From positions 1,669,523,058 through 1,669,587,057 of the forward strand of contig CM062816.1 of assembly GCA_031772625.1 (NCBI GenBank): a DNA stretch of 64,000 nt. The letters run 5' to 3'. The stretch comes from Pinus tabuliformis (taxonomy: Eukaryota > Streptophyta > Pinopsida > Pinales > Pinaceae). The position numbers and the translations under genes are program-made. The notes under the pieces are model-generated. The model made no database searches and was not told where the DNA came from. It saw nothing but the letters and a program-made list of their open reading frames with translations. This document shows positions 1-9,023 of the stretch, in pieces; positions within the stretch are counted from its first letter, which is position 1, and each line of letters starts with the position of its first letter.

Positions 1-1263
1 GGAGGTGATGTCAAAAAGTGGTTTAGGGGTTTACCAGTAGGAAGTATAGCCAACCTTGATGCTTTCCATAAAACTTTCTTAGCTAGATGGGAAATCAAGA
101 AAAATCCTCTTCAACTCCTAAATGAATATAAAATACTGAAAATAAAACCAAATGAAAGTGTGGAAGAATATTGTGAATGATTTAATATTGTTTACAACGC
201 CATTCCACAAGACATCAAGCCCTACCCTAGCCTAGCTATAATTGATTTTCCATATGGTTTCGTTGTAGACATGGAATATCAACTTAGAGAGAGAGACCTG
301 ACAACTTTGGAAGAAACACAAGAAAATGCAATTAAACTTGAAGCTAACATCCTGGCCAAAATATCCAAACTAAATTATGAACGCAAAGTTACCATAAAAG
401 AAGAACCTTCTACTTTTGTTGTTGATCGTAAGATTGATAACTTAGTAAGAGTAGTGAATCAAATGATGCAAAGAGTGAACATTAATGACCAAACTCAAGT
501 AAGAGAAAACCAAAATGCCCCTCAAACTAGAAACCAAAACTTTAGAAGGAATGTTCCCCAAATTAAACAAAGAGAACAAAAGGGTCTAAACCAGCAGGTT
601 CGGCCTCCTTTTGAGGAAAATTACGCTGATGATTAGGGGAATGTTGTAGAAGATTTGGAAAATAATCAAATAAATTTGTTGGGGATAAATGATGATGAAA
701 TAGTTTTCCTCACTAAAGAGGAGTAGGAACTTTTTCTCATAGCCCAAATTGAATTGGATTCTGAAGAGTCATATGAATACAAACAAGGGTTTGAAAATTC
801 CATAATGGAAGTCCATAGGCAGTATAACCTTAGAAGAAAAAATAATCCAGACACTCTAAATGCCAAAATATCATAAAAACCTACTTAAAAGTCATCTAAA
901 AATGAACTTAGGAAAACCACAGATAGTCTTCTTAAGAAAACTGTGGGTAATTCTAGTAAGAAAAAGGTAGAATTCCCTATCAAAAAGATTGTTGAAAGTG
1001 TTTCTAAAACTACTCAAACAAATGTCCCAACCACCAGTCAACAAAAAGAGCTTATGACAAAAAAAATTAGAGAACAACCTGAACTGCCCAATTCAATCAA
1101 GATTCAAATATCGTTCAACATTGGGAACGAACTGGAAAAATTGAAAATCCCCATTCCTCTCATAGAGTTAATGAGTAAAAATATGTACAGACCCCGACCC
1201 CAAGTAATGAGAGCCTTAAAAATTGGGGAAAATGTTGACTCTATAAATTTGAATGATGACTAG
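1..1263 (+). pseudogene. TE-1 gag remnant
   Basis: This is the C-terminal part of a plant Ty3 Gag capsid protein, which would package element RNA in the cytoplasm. The first 130 codons contain typical capsid-tail features: an aromatic/basic stretch with WF near the start, an ARW motif, and an acidic segment before a stop at 178-180. A Gln/Asn-rich and basic tail follows (residues around 480-600 nt), then a Lys-rich segment (900-1260). No CCHC zinc knuckle is visible, as also in TE-5 gag. In-frame stops include 634, 724 and 1261, so the gene is dead. The gag call rests on position upstream of a clear protease and similarity of layout to TE-5. Confidence 0.7.
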
Positions 1264-1314
1264 CCTGAACTCTTATTTGGACCAGAAGTTGAATTTAAAC
1301 CATAGGAAGGAGGA

Positions 1315-1635
1315 GTTCCTCCATTCTATGTTAGCCTGAATATTCATGACAAGATTCTCCACAATGTTATGTTAGATTTAGGTGCATCCCACAATTTAAT
1401 GCCTAAAGTTGTGATGGAGAAATTAGGACTTGACATTACTAGACTCTACAAAAACTTGTATTCCTTTGATTCCAGCAAAGTTAGATGCCTAGGTCTTATC
1501 AAATACCTATGTGTTACTTTAGCCCAAATCCTTGCTAAAAGTCTAGTAATGGACATAGTGGTTACAGACATTCCCCCTAAGTATGGCATGTTGTTGTCAC
1601 GTTCATGGGGAGCAAAATTACAAGGAACCCTATAA
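1315..1635 (+). pseudogene. TE-1 aspartic protease domain
   Basis: This is the retropepsin-type protease that would cut the Gag-Pol polyprotein. The active-site motif DLGASHNLMP (about 1375-1404) is the usual plant Ty3 form of D-[ST]-G-A followed by the hydrophobic NLMP. It is followed by KLGL and a second hydrophobic flap region with VTDIPPKYGMLLSRSWG near the end, the typical plant protease C-terminal signature. The frame is open from 1369 to the stop at 1633-1635. It is preceded by an in-frame stop at 1261 and another near 1303. Confidence 0.8.
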
Positions 1636-1896
1636 ATTGACATGAACTTTGCTACCATACCAGTTTTTGTGCAGCAAAGGAGACTGTATAGGGAGATCTT
1701 AATGAAATTTATGGTGAGTACTCAAGACAAACCTCAAAATTATCCACTTTATTGTGTTCATTCTAACTTAGATTAGTTTATTCTTTACAATGATGGGGAT
1801 ATCAGCAATCAGGTAATCAATGCTGAAACGGAAATTTCTAAATCAAACCCATCCTAAACACAAATAACAGAACAAAAAACTCCTCCTAAACCTCTT
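1636..1896 (+). other. TE-1 protease to RNase H linker
   Basis: The same frame continues with scattered stops (for example 1774 and 1855). It is a low-complexity linker that ends in Lys/Pro-rich codons just before the RNase H domain. I recognise no domain in it. Confidence 0.5.
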
Positions 1897-2280
1897 TGGA
1901 ACATGAGTTTCGATGGCTCTTGCAACAAAGATGGTGTGAAAGCAGGAATTTGGGTGGTTAATACAAGAAATAATCATGTTGAGGTTCATTCATATAGGAT
2001 TAATTTTCAAAGCACTGATAGCATAGTAGAGTATGAAGCCCTTATTCTAGGATTGCAGTTGTTAAAATAGTTAGGTGCAAAAAGAATCTATATTCAAGGG
2101 GATGCTGAATTAATTGTTAAACAAATTAAAGGGGAATATTTAGCTAAACATCCTAGGATGAGGGCATACAGAAATGTTGTGCTTGACTTCCTAGAGAGTT
2201 TTCTTGAATATGACCTTTCTGCAATTCCTAGAAAACAAAATATCATTCCAAACAATCTGGCTTTTTCAGCCAGTTCTTGC
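1897..2280 (+). pseudogene. TE-1 archaeal-type RNase H (aRNH)
   Basis: This domain would remove the RNA strand of the RNA-DNA hybrid during reverse transcription. Visible motifs are FDGSCNKDG with the first catalytic Asp, EYEAL with the catalytic Glu, and GDAELIVKQI with the second Asp. The final ADxLA-type motif reads NNLAF, so the last acidic residue is lost. There is an in-frame stop at about 2068. It lies directly after protease and before where RT should be, the same order as in TE-5. This second RNase H is a known hallmark of the Tat group of plant Ty3 elements. Confidence 0.8.
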
Positions 2281-2358
2281 AAAATTCCTTATCCTAATCA
2301 AGAATATGTACTGGAGGTTGCAAAATTCCTTATCCTAATCAAGAATATGTACTGGAGG
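2277..2358 (+). repeat. Perfect 41-bp tandem duplication in TE-1
   Basis: Two adjacent 41-bp units (2277-2317 and 2318-2358) read identically; both start TTGCAAAATTCC and end CTGGAGG. Because 41 is not a multiple of three, the duplication shifts the frame of the linker after RNase H. Identity inside an otherwise heavily mutated element suggests a recent slippage event. Confidence 0.9.
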
Positions 2359-2651
2359 TAAAACATCGACCAGTTGTACCTGATAACATGAGATATTGGC
2401 AGGTGTTTGGAAATGATAAACAGATTGAAAGTTTCCTGTAATCCAAAGATGAATTTCAAGATGAAAATATTGATTTGGAATCAGAGGTAGATAGTCAAAT
2501 TGTTGAACTTTTTGATCCAGAAAGGAAACTAGATAATTTAGATGTAAATACTCCCTTAGATAAATTTGTAAATAAACTAGAATTTCTTGAAATAGACCCA
2601 TAAAAAGAATAATTTGAAACACTCCATCTCAAAGATAATATTTTTCCTAGG
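2359..2651 (+). other. TE-1 linker before the missing RT
   Basis: Decoded in the shifted frame, this resembles the acidic linker that follows aRNH in TE-5 (WxVFxxD... followed by many Asp/Glu and Leu). It ends at the TE-2 insertion. The 5 bp before TE-2 are CCTAG (2647-2651). The matching duplicate cannot be checked because TE-2's right end was destroyed by TE-5. Confidence 0.5.
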
Positions 2652-2838
2652 TGTTGGGATGGGGTCCCCTAGGGCCAATTTTGGGGCAAAGCCCATGTTT
2701 TCAGGAAAAATCCCAAGTTTTGTTGTATAAAGATGTAAATTCTCCGCAAGTTGTGGTCACAGAGCGCATAGATAATTAAAGATTCATAAAGGAGTTTACC
2801 CTTATTTTATGTAAGTTGAGTCGGTTTGTGAAGATCTA

Positions 2839-2872
2839 CCCATGGTCCGTAGACCATGGGATTGTATAAATA
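2839..2872 (+). promoter_or_regulatory. TE-2 LTR promoter: stem-loop plus TATA box
   Basis: A perfect 9-bp inverted repeat (CCCATGGTC at 2839-2847, loop CGTA, GACCATGGG at 2852-2860) ends 4 nt before TATAAATA (2865-2872). In the 3' LTR 8 of the 9 pairs remain before the TATA box at 35592. An AATAAA 200 nt downstream brackets the likely R region. Confidence 0.7.
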
Positions 2873-2960
2873 GGTGTGTCTTAGGATGTCTAAGGCAAGT
2901 AATGAATTTTGGTCTATGGGAGAAGTCTAAAGAGTTAGCGGAGAAGAGTAGGAAGAAAGG

Positions 2961-3038
2961 CTCTGCAGCTGTGTGCGCAGAGGCCTAGAGTAGAGTCTGC
3001 AACTGAGTGTGTGGACCCCTGCAGCTGAGTGTGCAGGG
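2961..3038 (+). repeat. Three related stem-loops in the TE-2 R region
   Basis: Three imperfect repeats of the form CTGCAGCTGAGTGTG each fold: CTCTGC/GCAGAG (2961-2982), GTCTGC/GTGGAC with two GU pairs (2995-3016), and CCCTGCA/TGCAGGG (3017-3038). They lie between TATA and AATAAA, so they would be transcribed at both RNA ends. The third stem survives in the 3' LTR with a C-G pair changed to T-A. Confidence 0.65.
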
Positions 3039-3580
3039 AAGTCTTAAGTTTGTAAGAAAAATTGAGTATTAATAAAGAAGATTGTTGTAGAAATACTTGT
3101 GTTTATCTCTTTACTTCTGTTTTTATAAAGTTGCCTTATGTTATCATGGGTTTGTGAAATAATGATGTATTGATGCGTGACTTTACACATCTTATAATGA
3201 TATATGAACGCAATAACTGTTAACTGTTTACATGAAGATTATCTTGTTGTATGTCGAATTCATTGAACACTTAAACTATCCTTAGTCATTACTAGGTTAT
3301 AAGTAATCTTTGATGCACATAAGTAGTGGATTTTCCTATTCAGGGTCTGCGAAAGGTAGTTGTAGACCTTCACGGAGGTCTAGAGGCTAATTAAACAAAG
3401 TTACATCGATAAGCCTTAAAGGCTTATCGATCTACGTGAAGATAGATTTAGGGCATAAAACGACATCATGCCCATCTCTGGGTGTGGAAACTTGGTTCCA
3501 ACATCCCCCTATACTACTTCGGGCGAGACTTCAGTCTGTGCTCCGTGGATTGATGCCTAAAGGGCCAGAAGTGTAGGGAT

Positions 3581-5870
3581 TTGTTTGGCGAAACTAAATC
3601 TGAACTTGGGTCAGGACCCCCTAAGCCAACAAATGGTTCTGTTTCCAGGACTGGGATCTGCATAAATAGATGTGTGATGTTGCATCACTGGAATCCGACC
3701 AAGAAAGAGATTAAGGAGTGGTTGGATAGAAAGATCCACAAATTTGTGGCGCAAGAAAACAAGAATCCATGCCTGATGAAAGACCAATGGTTGGAGAGAT
3801 ACCTATACACAGATATACACAAAATCTTCTTTTGCACCTTCCCAAACAAACTATACGGGTGGATTTCTAAATTGACAGACGGACAAGGAAGGTGGAGGCT
3901 TGACGGTCCAATAGTGTGGACCCCATAACTAATGCGGAGATTGGAAGCTTCTGAAGATAATATCGCACGCACTGTCGATCACTGGATTGATCGAGTCATA
4001 GGAGGATTCATGACAGAATTCACGGTTGATACCTCAATCACTTACAGTGAAGCATAGCGACGCTTTTTCAAGGGATCGCGATGTAATTATTTGAGATATT
4101 TGAATACTTGGATTAAAATGCCTTGTGTGAAAAGTGGGTTATGCCATTACCTTGATGTTTGGAGCTATGTGTGGTGGAAAGTTCTTCAGAGATAGAGGGA
4201 GAACAGGCCCTGAGTGACGACGAGGGAGAAGCACAGGCCTCACCGCAGAGTGTTGTACAGTTGATAAGATAGGGTTTTCTGAGAATACCTCATCCATCCA
4301 CACCACCTCAACCTTCACCTCCACAGCATACACCTTTACCCACACCACCACCACCTCCACCACCATTCAACATGTCGAATAGATGAAATTGCCCATTTTC
4401 AAGGGCTTGGGAAATGAGGACATGTACCAGTTTTGGTTCGTTGTGAAGGTCGTGTGGACAACATAGAATATTAGAGATGATCATATGAAGAAAGCGTAGT
4501 TGGTTACTGCTCTAAAAGATGGCGTGTTGACGTAGGACATTAAGTACTGCACAGATAATCCAGTGGCATCATTAGCGGATATTCAGACTGCTCTGAACAA
4601 GGAGTTCGGTAGGCCTAAGTCTGAAACATAATGAGTAGTGGGGTTCAAGGAAATTGCAATGAGGATTGGTGAAATTCCGTAGGAGCTGGATCACATACTA
4701 AAGTGTCGAATCCATGAAGCCAATATGAATCTCACAAACAGCCAACACCATGATTGATTTATAGTCGTGCTCCTGCCTCACTTAAGGATTGCTTTGTCAC
4801 AACAAAAGATAGGGACTCAAGTGGAATCACTGGAGATTGCAATGAGATTACATGAGACAAATATCAAGGATGCAATGTTGGGAGTTCAACAAATTCATGC
4901 GGAGTTGCAAAACCTCTGCTTGGAGTTTCAGATCTTGGAAAAGGAGAAAGTGGCTCGGTTAGAGGTGTGCGAAGAATTTTGGTGCCTCAAATGTAAGAAC
5001 CAGGTGCATGATAAGGATCATTGCCATGTTTTTGTGAATTATATGGCAGGAGGAGGGCCCATGCCTTTGAGGCAGGAGGCTCAAGCAGGGCCAAGTACAG
5101 GACCTATGTTGTGGTGCACTATCTGTCAAGTAGTAGGAAAACATGTAACAAACAATTGCCACTTAATGAAAAAATTTATACATACATTGTAATAGTTATT
5201 CTGCAACTTCTGTAAATCAGTAGGCTATGATGAGCGTAACTATCGCAGCTATGAATTGATGATGGAAAGAACACTCATGTATCGGATGAAAAAATAAACT
5301 CATCATCTAGATCAAGGCGTTGGGGGAGTGCGCGGAGGATATTAGGGTCGTGGACGAGGCCGAGGATGAGGAGGACCTGGGAGAGGTCGAGGGCAAGTTA
5401 TTTTCTATAATTCTGAAGTGCCAGGACACTACGCGTGGGATTGTATGAGCCAGACATGTCTGTCATGCCGTTATTGTACTCAGTTTGACCACGCTATAGA
5501 AGAATACCCTATATCGATAGCTAAAATGCATCAGAAGAAGGCGTAGCCTCAGTAGGCCACCTAGAACCTGCAAATGATGAGGGTAGAGCCTCGCGAAGAG
5601 GATCCCAATGTCAATATCGTGTTACGAAGTGGTATGACGACTGGTGACGATAAGGGAAAATAACAAGGCTCTAGAAAAAGAAGTGGGGTTTGATTTGGAG
5701 CGCGTAAAGGAAAGGTTCATGGAAGCAAAGAAACGCTTCGTTGAAGCCTCTACCTCAGGAAGCCAGGAACCTGCTATATGAAGAAGTTAACCCCTCCATG
5801 CTTACTACATTCTAGGAGACTTGCATGAAACTATTGCGTGACAGCAGGGCTATGAAAGGATTACAGGAGT
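3581..5870 (+). pseudogene. TE-2 gag remnant with an array of zinc knuckles
   Basis: An N-terminal segment (3581-3928 plus continuation to about 4200) of unknown fold is followed by a Pro/His-rich stretch (4290-4370). A capsid-like domain follows (4380-4950) with the gag-type pattern ending in LLPHLRIALSQ. Then come five CCHC-like knuckles: CLKCKNQVHDKDHC (about 4984) and CTICQVVGKHVTNNC (about 5116) keep all ligands. The third (5204) has His and the last Cys replaced by Tyr, the fourth (about 5400) lost its first two Cys, and the fifth (about 5465) lost its last Cys. Gly/Arg-rich codons lie between knuckles 3 and 4. Numerous stops make it a pseudogene. Frames were joined by eye, so limits are approximate. 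Confidence 0.65.
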
Positions 5871-5979
5871 TGATAAACAAATGTGCTGGTAGGGATAATG
5901 TGTCTCATGGGCACCATGCAGTCAAAAAGATCGACAGACATAAGACGAGAACAAGACATGAGATGAGGCTCACTAAGTA

Positions 5980-6320
5980 AATAGGAGAATACGAGATGGA
6001 TCAAGTTATTTTGGATCTGGGGTTGGATGCGAATGCTTTTCCTAAACAGTCTTGGGAAAAAATGGGGAGGCGTGCGCTGTAGTGGTCTCTGATTCAATTA
6101 ATAATGGAAAATCAATAGAAGATTATCCCTATGGGAGATTGCATGGGGTAACGATAGATATAGAAGGTCCAAGCGTGTTGGATGACTTTGAAGTAATAGA
6201 GATTGTTGATGACAGCAACCCATATCCCATTCTCCTTGGAATTGATTGGGCCATTGACATGAACGGGGTCATCAATTTGAAGAAGTAGACAATGTCATTT
6301 GAAAGGAAAACGCTCTGTGT
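5980..6320 (+). pseudogene. TE-2 aspartic protease, split by TE-3
   Basis: The motif ILDLG followed by LDANAFPKQSWEKMG (about 6007-6060) is the protease active site. The C-terminal signature NPYPILLGIDWAIDMNGVINL (about 6218-6275) is typical of plant Ty3 proteases. A small frameshift near 6070 and a stop at 6286 break it. The frame resumes across TE-3 at 28046. Confidence 0.75.
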
Positions 6321-6325
6321 GGTAG
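6321..6325. repeat. Target site duplication GGTAG, left of TE-3
   Basis: GGTAG at 6321-6325 and 28041-28045 directly flanks TE-3. It is the 5-bp host duplication made by integrase in TE-2. Confidence 0.95.
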
Positions 6326-6885
6326 TGTTGAGCCCAAAACTACCTCTTTTTCAAGCATTTTCTTCACCCTTCTTCCTCTTTTTTCCCATGCTAGTGCATC
6401 CTAAGCCATAAAAAGTCATTGCATGTTGATTCCATGAGTACATTTTAGTATTTGGATAAGGTTTTGTTTCTCAGCTATGGAATGTAGCCACTTTCCGCAG
6501 CTAACTAGCAATTCCGTAGCCATCTTCATACTTTTGCAGGTTACATGTGTCAAGAAGAGGAATGAGCCACATGGGCAGCTCAGGAAATGTCAACACATGG
6601 ATAGGATCCTATTCATTTGATCAAATTCGAGGGAAAAGACCTCGGTCAAAGGGGAGTCAACGGAGAAGTTCTACAGCAGTTAGAACTCTGTTTTGGCACG
6701 CAATTGAGTCCGAGGCCTGTTCCTGAACTTGAGGATTCATTTTGCCACCTGCATAACTAAATCCAACACCCATTATGCAGAGATTTACTATTTATTCCAA
6801 CCGGAAGGCTAAATCCTCGATGCATGAATTATTCACATGTCTATTGTAGAAGATTTTCCTCTTAGAAACAATTATGAATTTCTCC

Positions 6886-6904
6886 TATAAATTCAAGCGT
6901 TTGG
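6886..6904 (+). promoter_or_regulatory. TE-3 LTR TATA box
   Basis: TATAAAT at 6896-6902 sits in the right arm and loop of a short inverted repeat (GAATTT 6886-6891, AAATTC 6899-6904). The same box is at 26522-26528 in the 3' LTR. Confidence 0.5.
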
Positions 6905-7430
6905 AACGCAAACAAGTTAATGTTTTTACTGTTGAAATAGTGTGATTTCCATTTGTAATCAAGAGACACACAATTCTCTATTTTCATAATATAAAAACTT
7001 TGTTTTCATATATGGCTGCCTGAGCATGTGAAGTAGATTTGCGTTGATAATCCAAGGCTGTGCAGAGGGCCCCTGTGTGGCTGAGGTTTCTTTTTCATTT
7101 TTATTTATTTCTATTTGTATTTTCTTTCGTTCAACTGTATATGTCTTGTGTTTTGTTTATGTCCATAGTCGTTTTAACATTGTATATGTATTGCAGCTTG
7201 TTACTTGTTTTTACTAACCCTGTTAGATGCATTTCAGAATAGCAGTAGGTCTTTAAATTTGTTTATGCTCAAGCTTCTTAGTTGTAATTTTAAACTTGAA
7301 TCAAGTAGCATTTTTTAACTCACTTCTTCTATTGTTCTTTAGTTTCCAAGTTCAATTTTTTTATGCTTTTGCTCAATAGGATAGATACTCATTACATATA
7401 TACATGTTTCTGTAGCCTTTAGTTGATGGT

Positions 7431-7435
7431 TTACC
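7431..7435. repeat. Target site duplication TTACC of TE-4 (left)
   Basis: TTACC flanks TE-4 at 7431-7435 and 16268-16272. The uninterrupted 3' LTR of TE-3 has a single TTACC at 27089-27093, giving the empty site inside the same window. Confidence 0.97.
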
Positions 7436-7779
7436 TATTGGCATTATGGCACAGGTTTGGAGCTATGGCACAGGTGTTGTCCTTGATGGCAACTCACTCT
7501 GGTGACAGATCACAGTTTAGGCACTCAGAAAGAAGAAAAAGATATATACGCAGGTTAACCTTGATGAAGCCGCGTATACACGCGGGTTAGACATTCTGAA
7601 GTCGCATATACATATACACGCACTTTCACGCAAGGAAAAGCACGTACATGTGGGAGAACTTACTTTTCGTCTGTGGTATTTAGTCCTTGGTAATTGATCC
7701 TATGGTTTTGGGCCATGGTATCTCGTCAAGGATGTTGATCCCAAGTATTGAGTCCATGGTATTGTGGAAGGCCTAAGAC

Positions 7780-7786
7780 TATAAAA
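7780..7786 (+). promoter_or_regulatory. TE-4 LTR TATA box
   Basis: TATAAAA followed by GGGGAAGG lies at 7780-7786; the 3' LTR copy is at 15076-15082. Transcription would start about 30 nt downstream, leaving a leader of about 1.1 kb before gag. Confidence 0.7.
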
Positions 7787-8440
7787 GGGGAAGGAGATCA
7801 TTTGGCAAAGAATCATCTGAATTATTGAATATCTGATAAAGTGCAAGATCTGAAATATTGGTGATTGGGTTATGGTGCAGATCTGGATCTGAATGAAGGA
7901 GGAACCCTAGCACAAAGAGAAGGATAAGTTCTATTAATGGGTCATAATCTTAAGGCTTGAATAATAGTATCTTTGTATGATTTTGATCCGTTATATGTGG
8001 TGCATGCTTGATCTATAAATCTGGTAATCTGGGTTAATTAATGTCTGAATATTTTAAAGAGTGAATTATCCTTTATAGATTTGTACACAGGTTTAGTGAG
8101 GCGAAGGCGCGTATACACGCGGGTTCTGTGAGTAAAAACAACGTATACGCAGGTTGGTCCAAACACAGAAGCGTATGCACGCAGGTTTCTGGTTATTAAA
8201 GTAGCGTACATCTCTTGAGTTGTGTTCTAGCTACTTCTGTTTATTGCTGCAGTGTTCTGGGTTCAGAATTTGGTGTGTGGTTACTGTTACTGTGTTTTGG
8301 GTACAGCTGTCAGAGAAGTGTCTGCATGATTCAGTTCTAATTGGTGAAAAGGAGATTGTTTGATGCAGAAATTCTTGATGATTGATTGATGTTCATAGAT
8401 CCAGTCTGAAAATTTATGAAACATGGTCCCTGGAAGAAAG

Positions 8441-8608
8441 AGAAGGTTGTAGCCTTCTGTAGGCCAACACCTACGTACTAGTATCTTGGCTAGTGCAAGA
8501 GCTAAGGGGGTTGTAGCTCCCTTCCAGGAGAAGCTGGAAAACGAGAGAGAGGGTTGTAGCTCTCTGCAGGTTGCAGCCTGCGTACTGGTAAAGGACTGCA
8601 CCAGTACA
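8441..8608 (+). other. Array of eight abutting stem-loops in the TE-4 LTR
   Basis: Eight consecutive inverted repeats fill 168 nt. Stems: AGAAGG/CCTTCT (8441-8458), GTAGG/CCTAC (8459-8474), ACTAG/CTAGT (8477-8494), GAGCTA/TAGCTC (8499-8519, with an alternative AAGGG/CCCTT), TTCCAG/CTGGAA (8522-8539), AGAGAG/CTCTCT (8547-8566), GCAGG/CCTGC (8567-8582), GTACTGGT/ACCAGTAC (8583-8608). Stems differ, but four loops contain TTGTAG or TTGCAG. The array lies downstream of the TATA box and so would be in the RNA leader. The 3' LTR copy (15737-15903) keeps stems 1, 2, 3 and 6 intact. Confidence 0.8.
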
Positions 8609-8963
8609 GAATCATTGTAAAAAGAAGTTTCTAATTAAAAAGAAGATAGAGACGAATTGCAGCAAGTGGTTTTCACCCACATTGGGTTTCCACCTTATAT
8701 CTTGTGTTCTTGTGTGTGATAGTCTTCTGCTCTGTTTCACTGTTTCTGGTTACTATTTATTTGATTATGATACACAGATTAATGATCAACATCTGTAAGA
8801 TAAAGTAAATTATAAGTTTGCATGGTATACGCGGGTTTTCTTATATGTAGTTGCGTATATACACGGTTTTCACTAACTGAAGTAGCGTATATGATCTAGA
8901 TTTGAAAAAGGAAATAATTGAATTGATAATACTGATTCACCCCCCCCAGTATTATTTCCAACA

Positions 8964-8980
8964 ATTGCTTTCAGAGCAGG
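8964..8980 (+). promoter_or_regulatory. TE-4 primer-binding site (degenerate)
   Basis: ATTGCTTTCAGAGCAGG directly follows the LTR and resembles the initiator-Met tRNA site TGGTATCAGAGC with several mismatches. Confidence 0.6.
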
Positions 8981-9023
8981 TCCTTCTAAAGAAGCTTGAT
9001 CGCTTGAAGGAAGATCCATCATC

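Larger units (their letters stand above)
1..2651 (+). mobile_element. TE-1: Tat-like Ty3/gypsy fragment, cut by TE-2
   Basis: One reading frame (frame 1) runs from the window edge to about 2280 through gag, protease and an archaeal-type RNase H, broken by about a dozen stop codons. The domain order matches TE-5, where RT and integrase follow. Here the linker after RNase H stops at 2651 where the TE-2 LTR begins. The 5' LTR lies off the window, and no RT or integrase of this element is seen on the far side of TE-2. TE-1 is the oldest host layer visible at this end. Confidence 0.8.
2652..3503 (+). repeat. TE-2 5' LTR
   Basis: This 852-bp LTR starts TGTTGG and ends CCAACA, a 6-bp terminal inverted repeat. 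It matches 35398-36183. It holds a TATA box (2865-2872), an AATAAA signal (3071-3076) and three stem-loops between them. Relative to the 3' copy it carries about 20 extra bases near 2700 where a short phrase is partly duplicated. The sequence after 3503 (TCCCCCTATACTAC) is not a primer-binding site I recognise. Confidence 0.9.
6326..7435 (+). repeat. TE-3 5' LTR, left part
   Basis: It matches 25932-27093 of the 3' LTR and is broken at TTACC (7431-7435) by TE-4. It lacks about 28 bp found in the 3' LTR near 26055, and it has one copy of a TTTTCATAATATAAAAACT phrase that is doubled in the 3' LTR (26617-26663). A T-rich tract of about 180 bp follows 7060. Confidence 0.92.
7545..8890 (+). repeat. 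Dispersed GCGTATAYACGCGGGTT motifs in the TE-4 LTR
   Basis: About nine copies of a 12-18 bp motif built on the palindrome GCGTATAYACGC and ending GGTT occur at 7545, 7571, 7603, 8107, 8141, 8171, 8824, 8851 and 8884. Most are in the same orientation. Three more lie after pol (13941, 13966, 13998), and the 3' LTR repeats the set. Confidence 0.75.
7436..8963 (+). repeat. TE-4 5' LTR
   Basis: It starts TATTGGC, a G-to-A change from TGTTGGC in the 3' LTR, and ends TTTCCAACA. It lacks a 29-bp stretch present in the 3' LTR at about 15030-15060. Many differences from the 3' copy are CG to TG or CA changes, as expected from deamination of methylated cytosine. Confidence 0.95.

Noticed and set aside
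4139..4366. Minus-strand Val-rich ORF
   Set aside because: It is the complement of the CCACC/CACCT low-complexity stretch in TE-2 gag.
7060..7242. Hydrophobic 60-codon ORF in both TE-3 LTRs (also 26718-26900)
   Set aside because: It starts with GTG, comes from a T-rich tract, and the two copies differ freely in amino acids; likely leader or spacer sequence.
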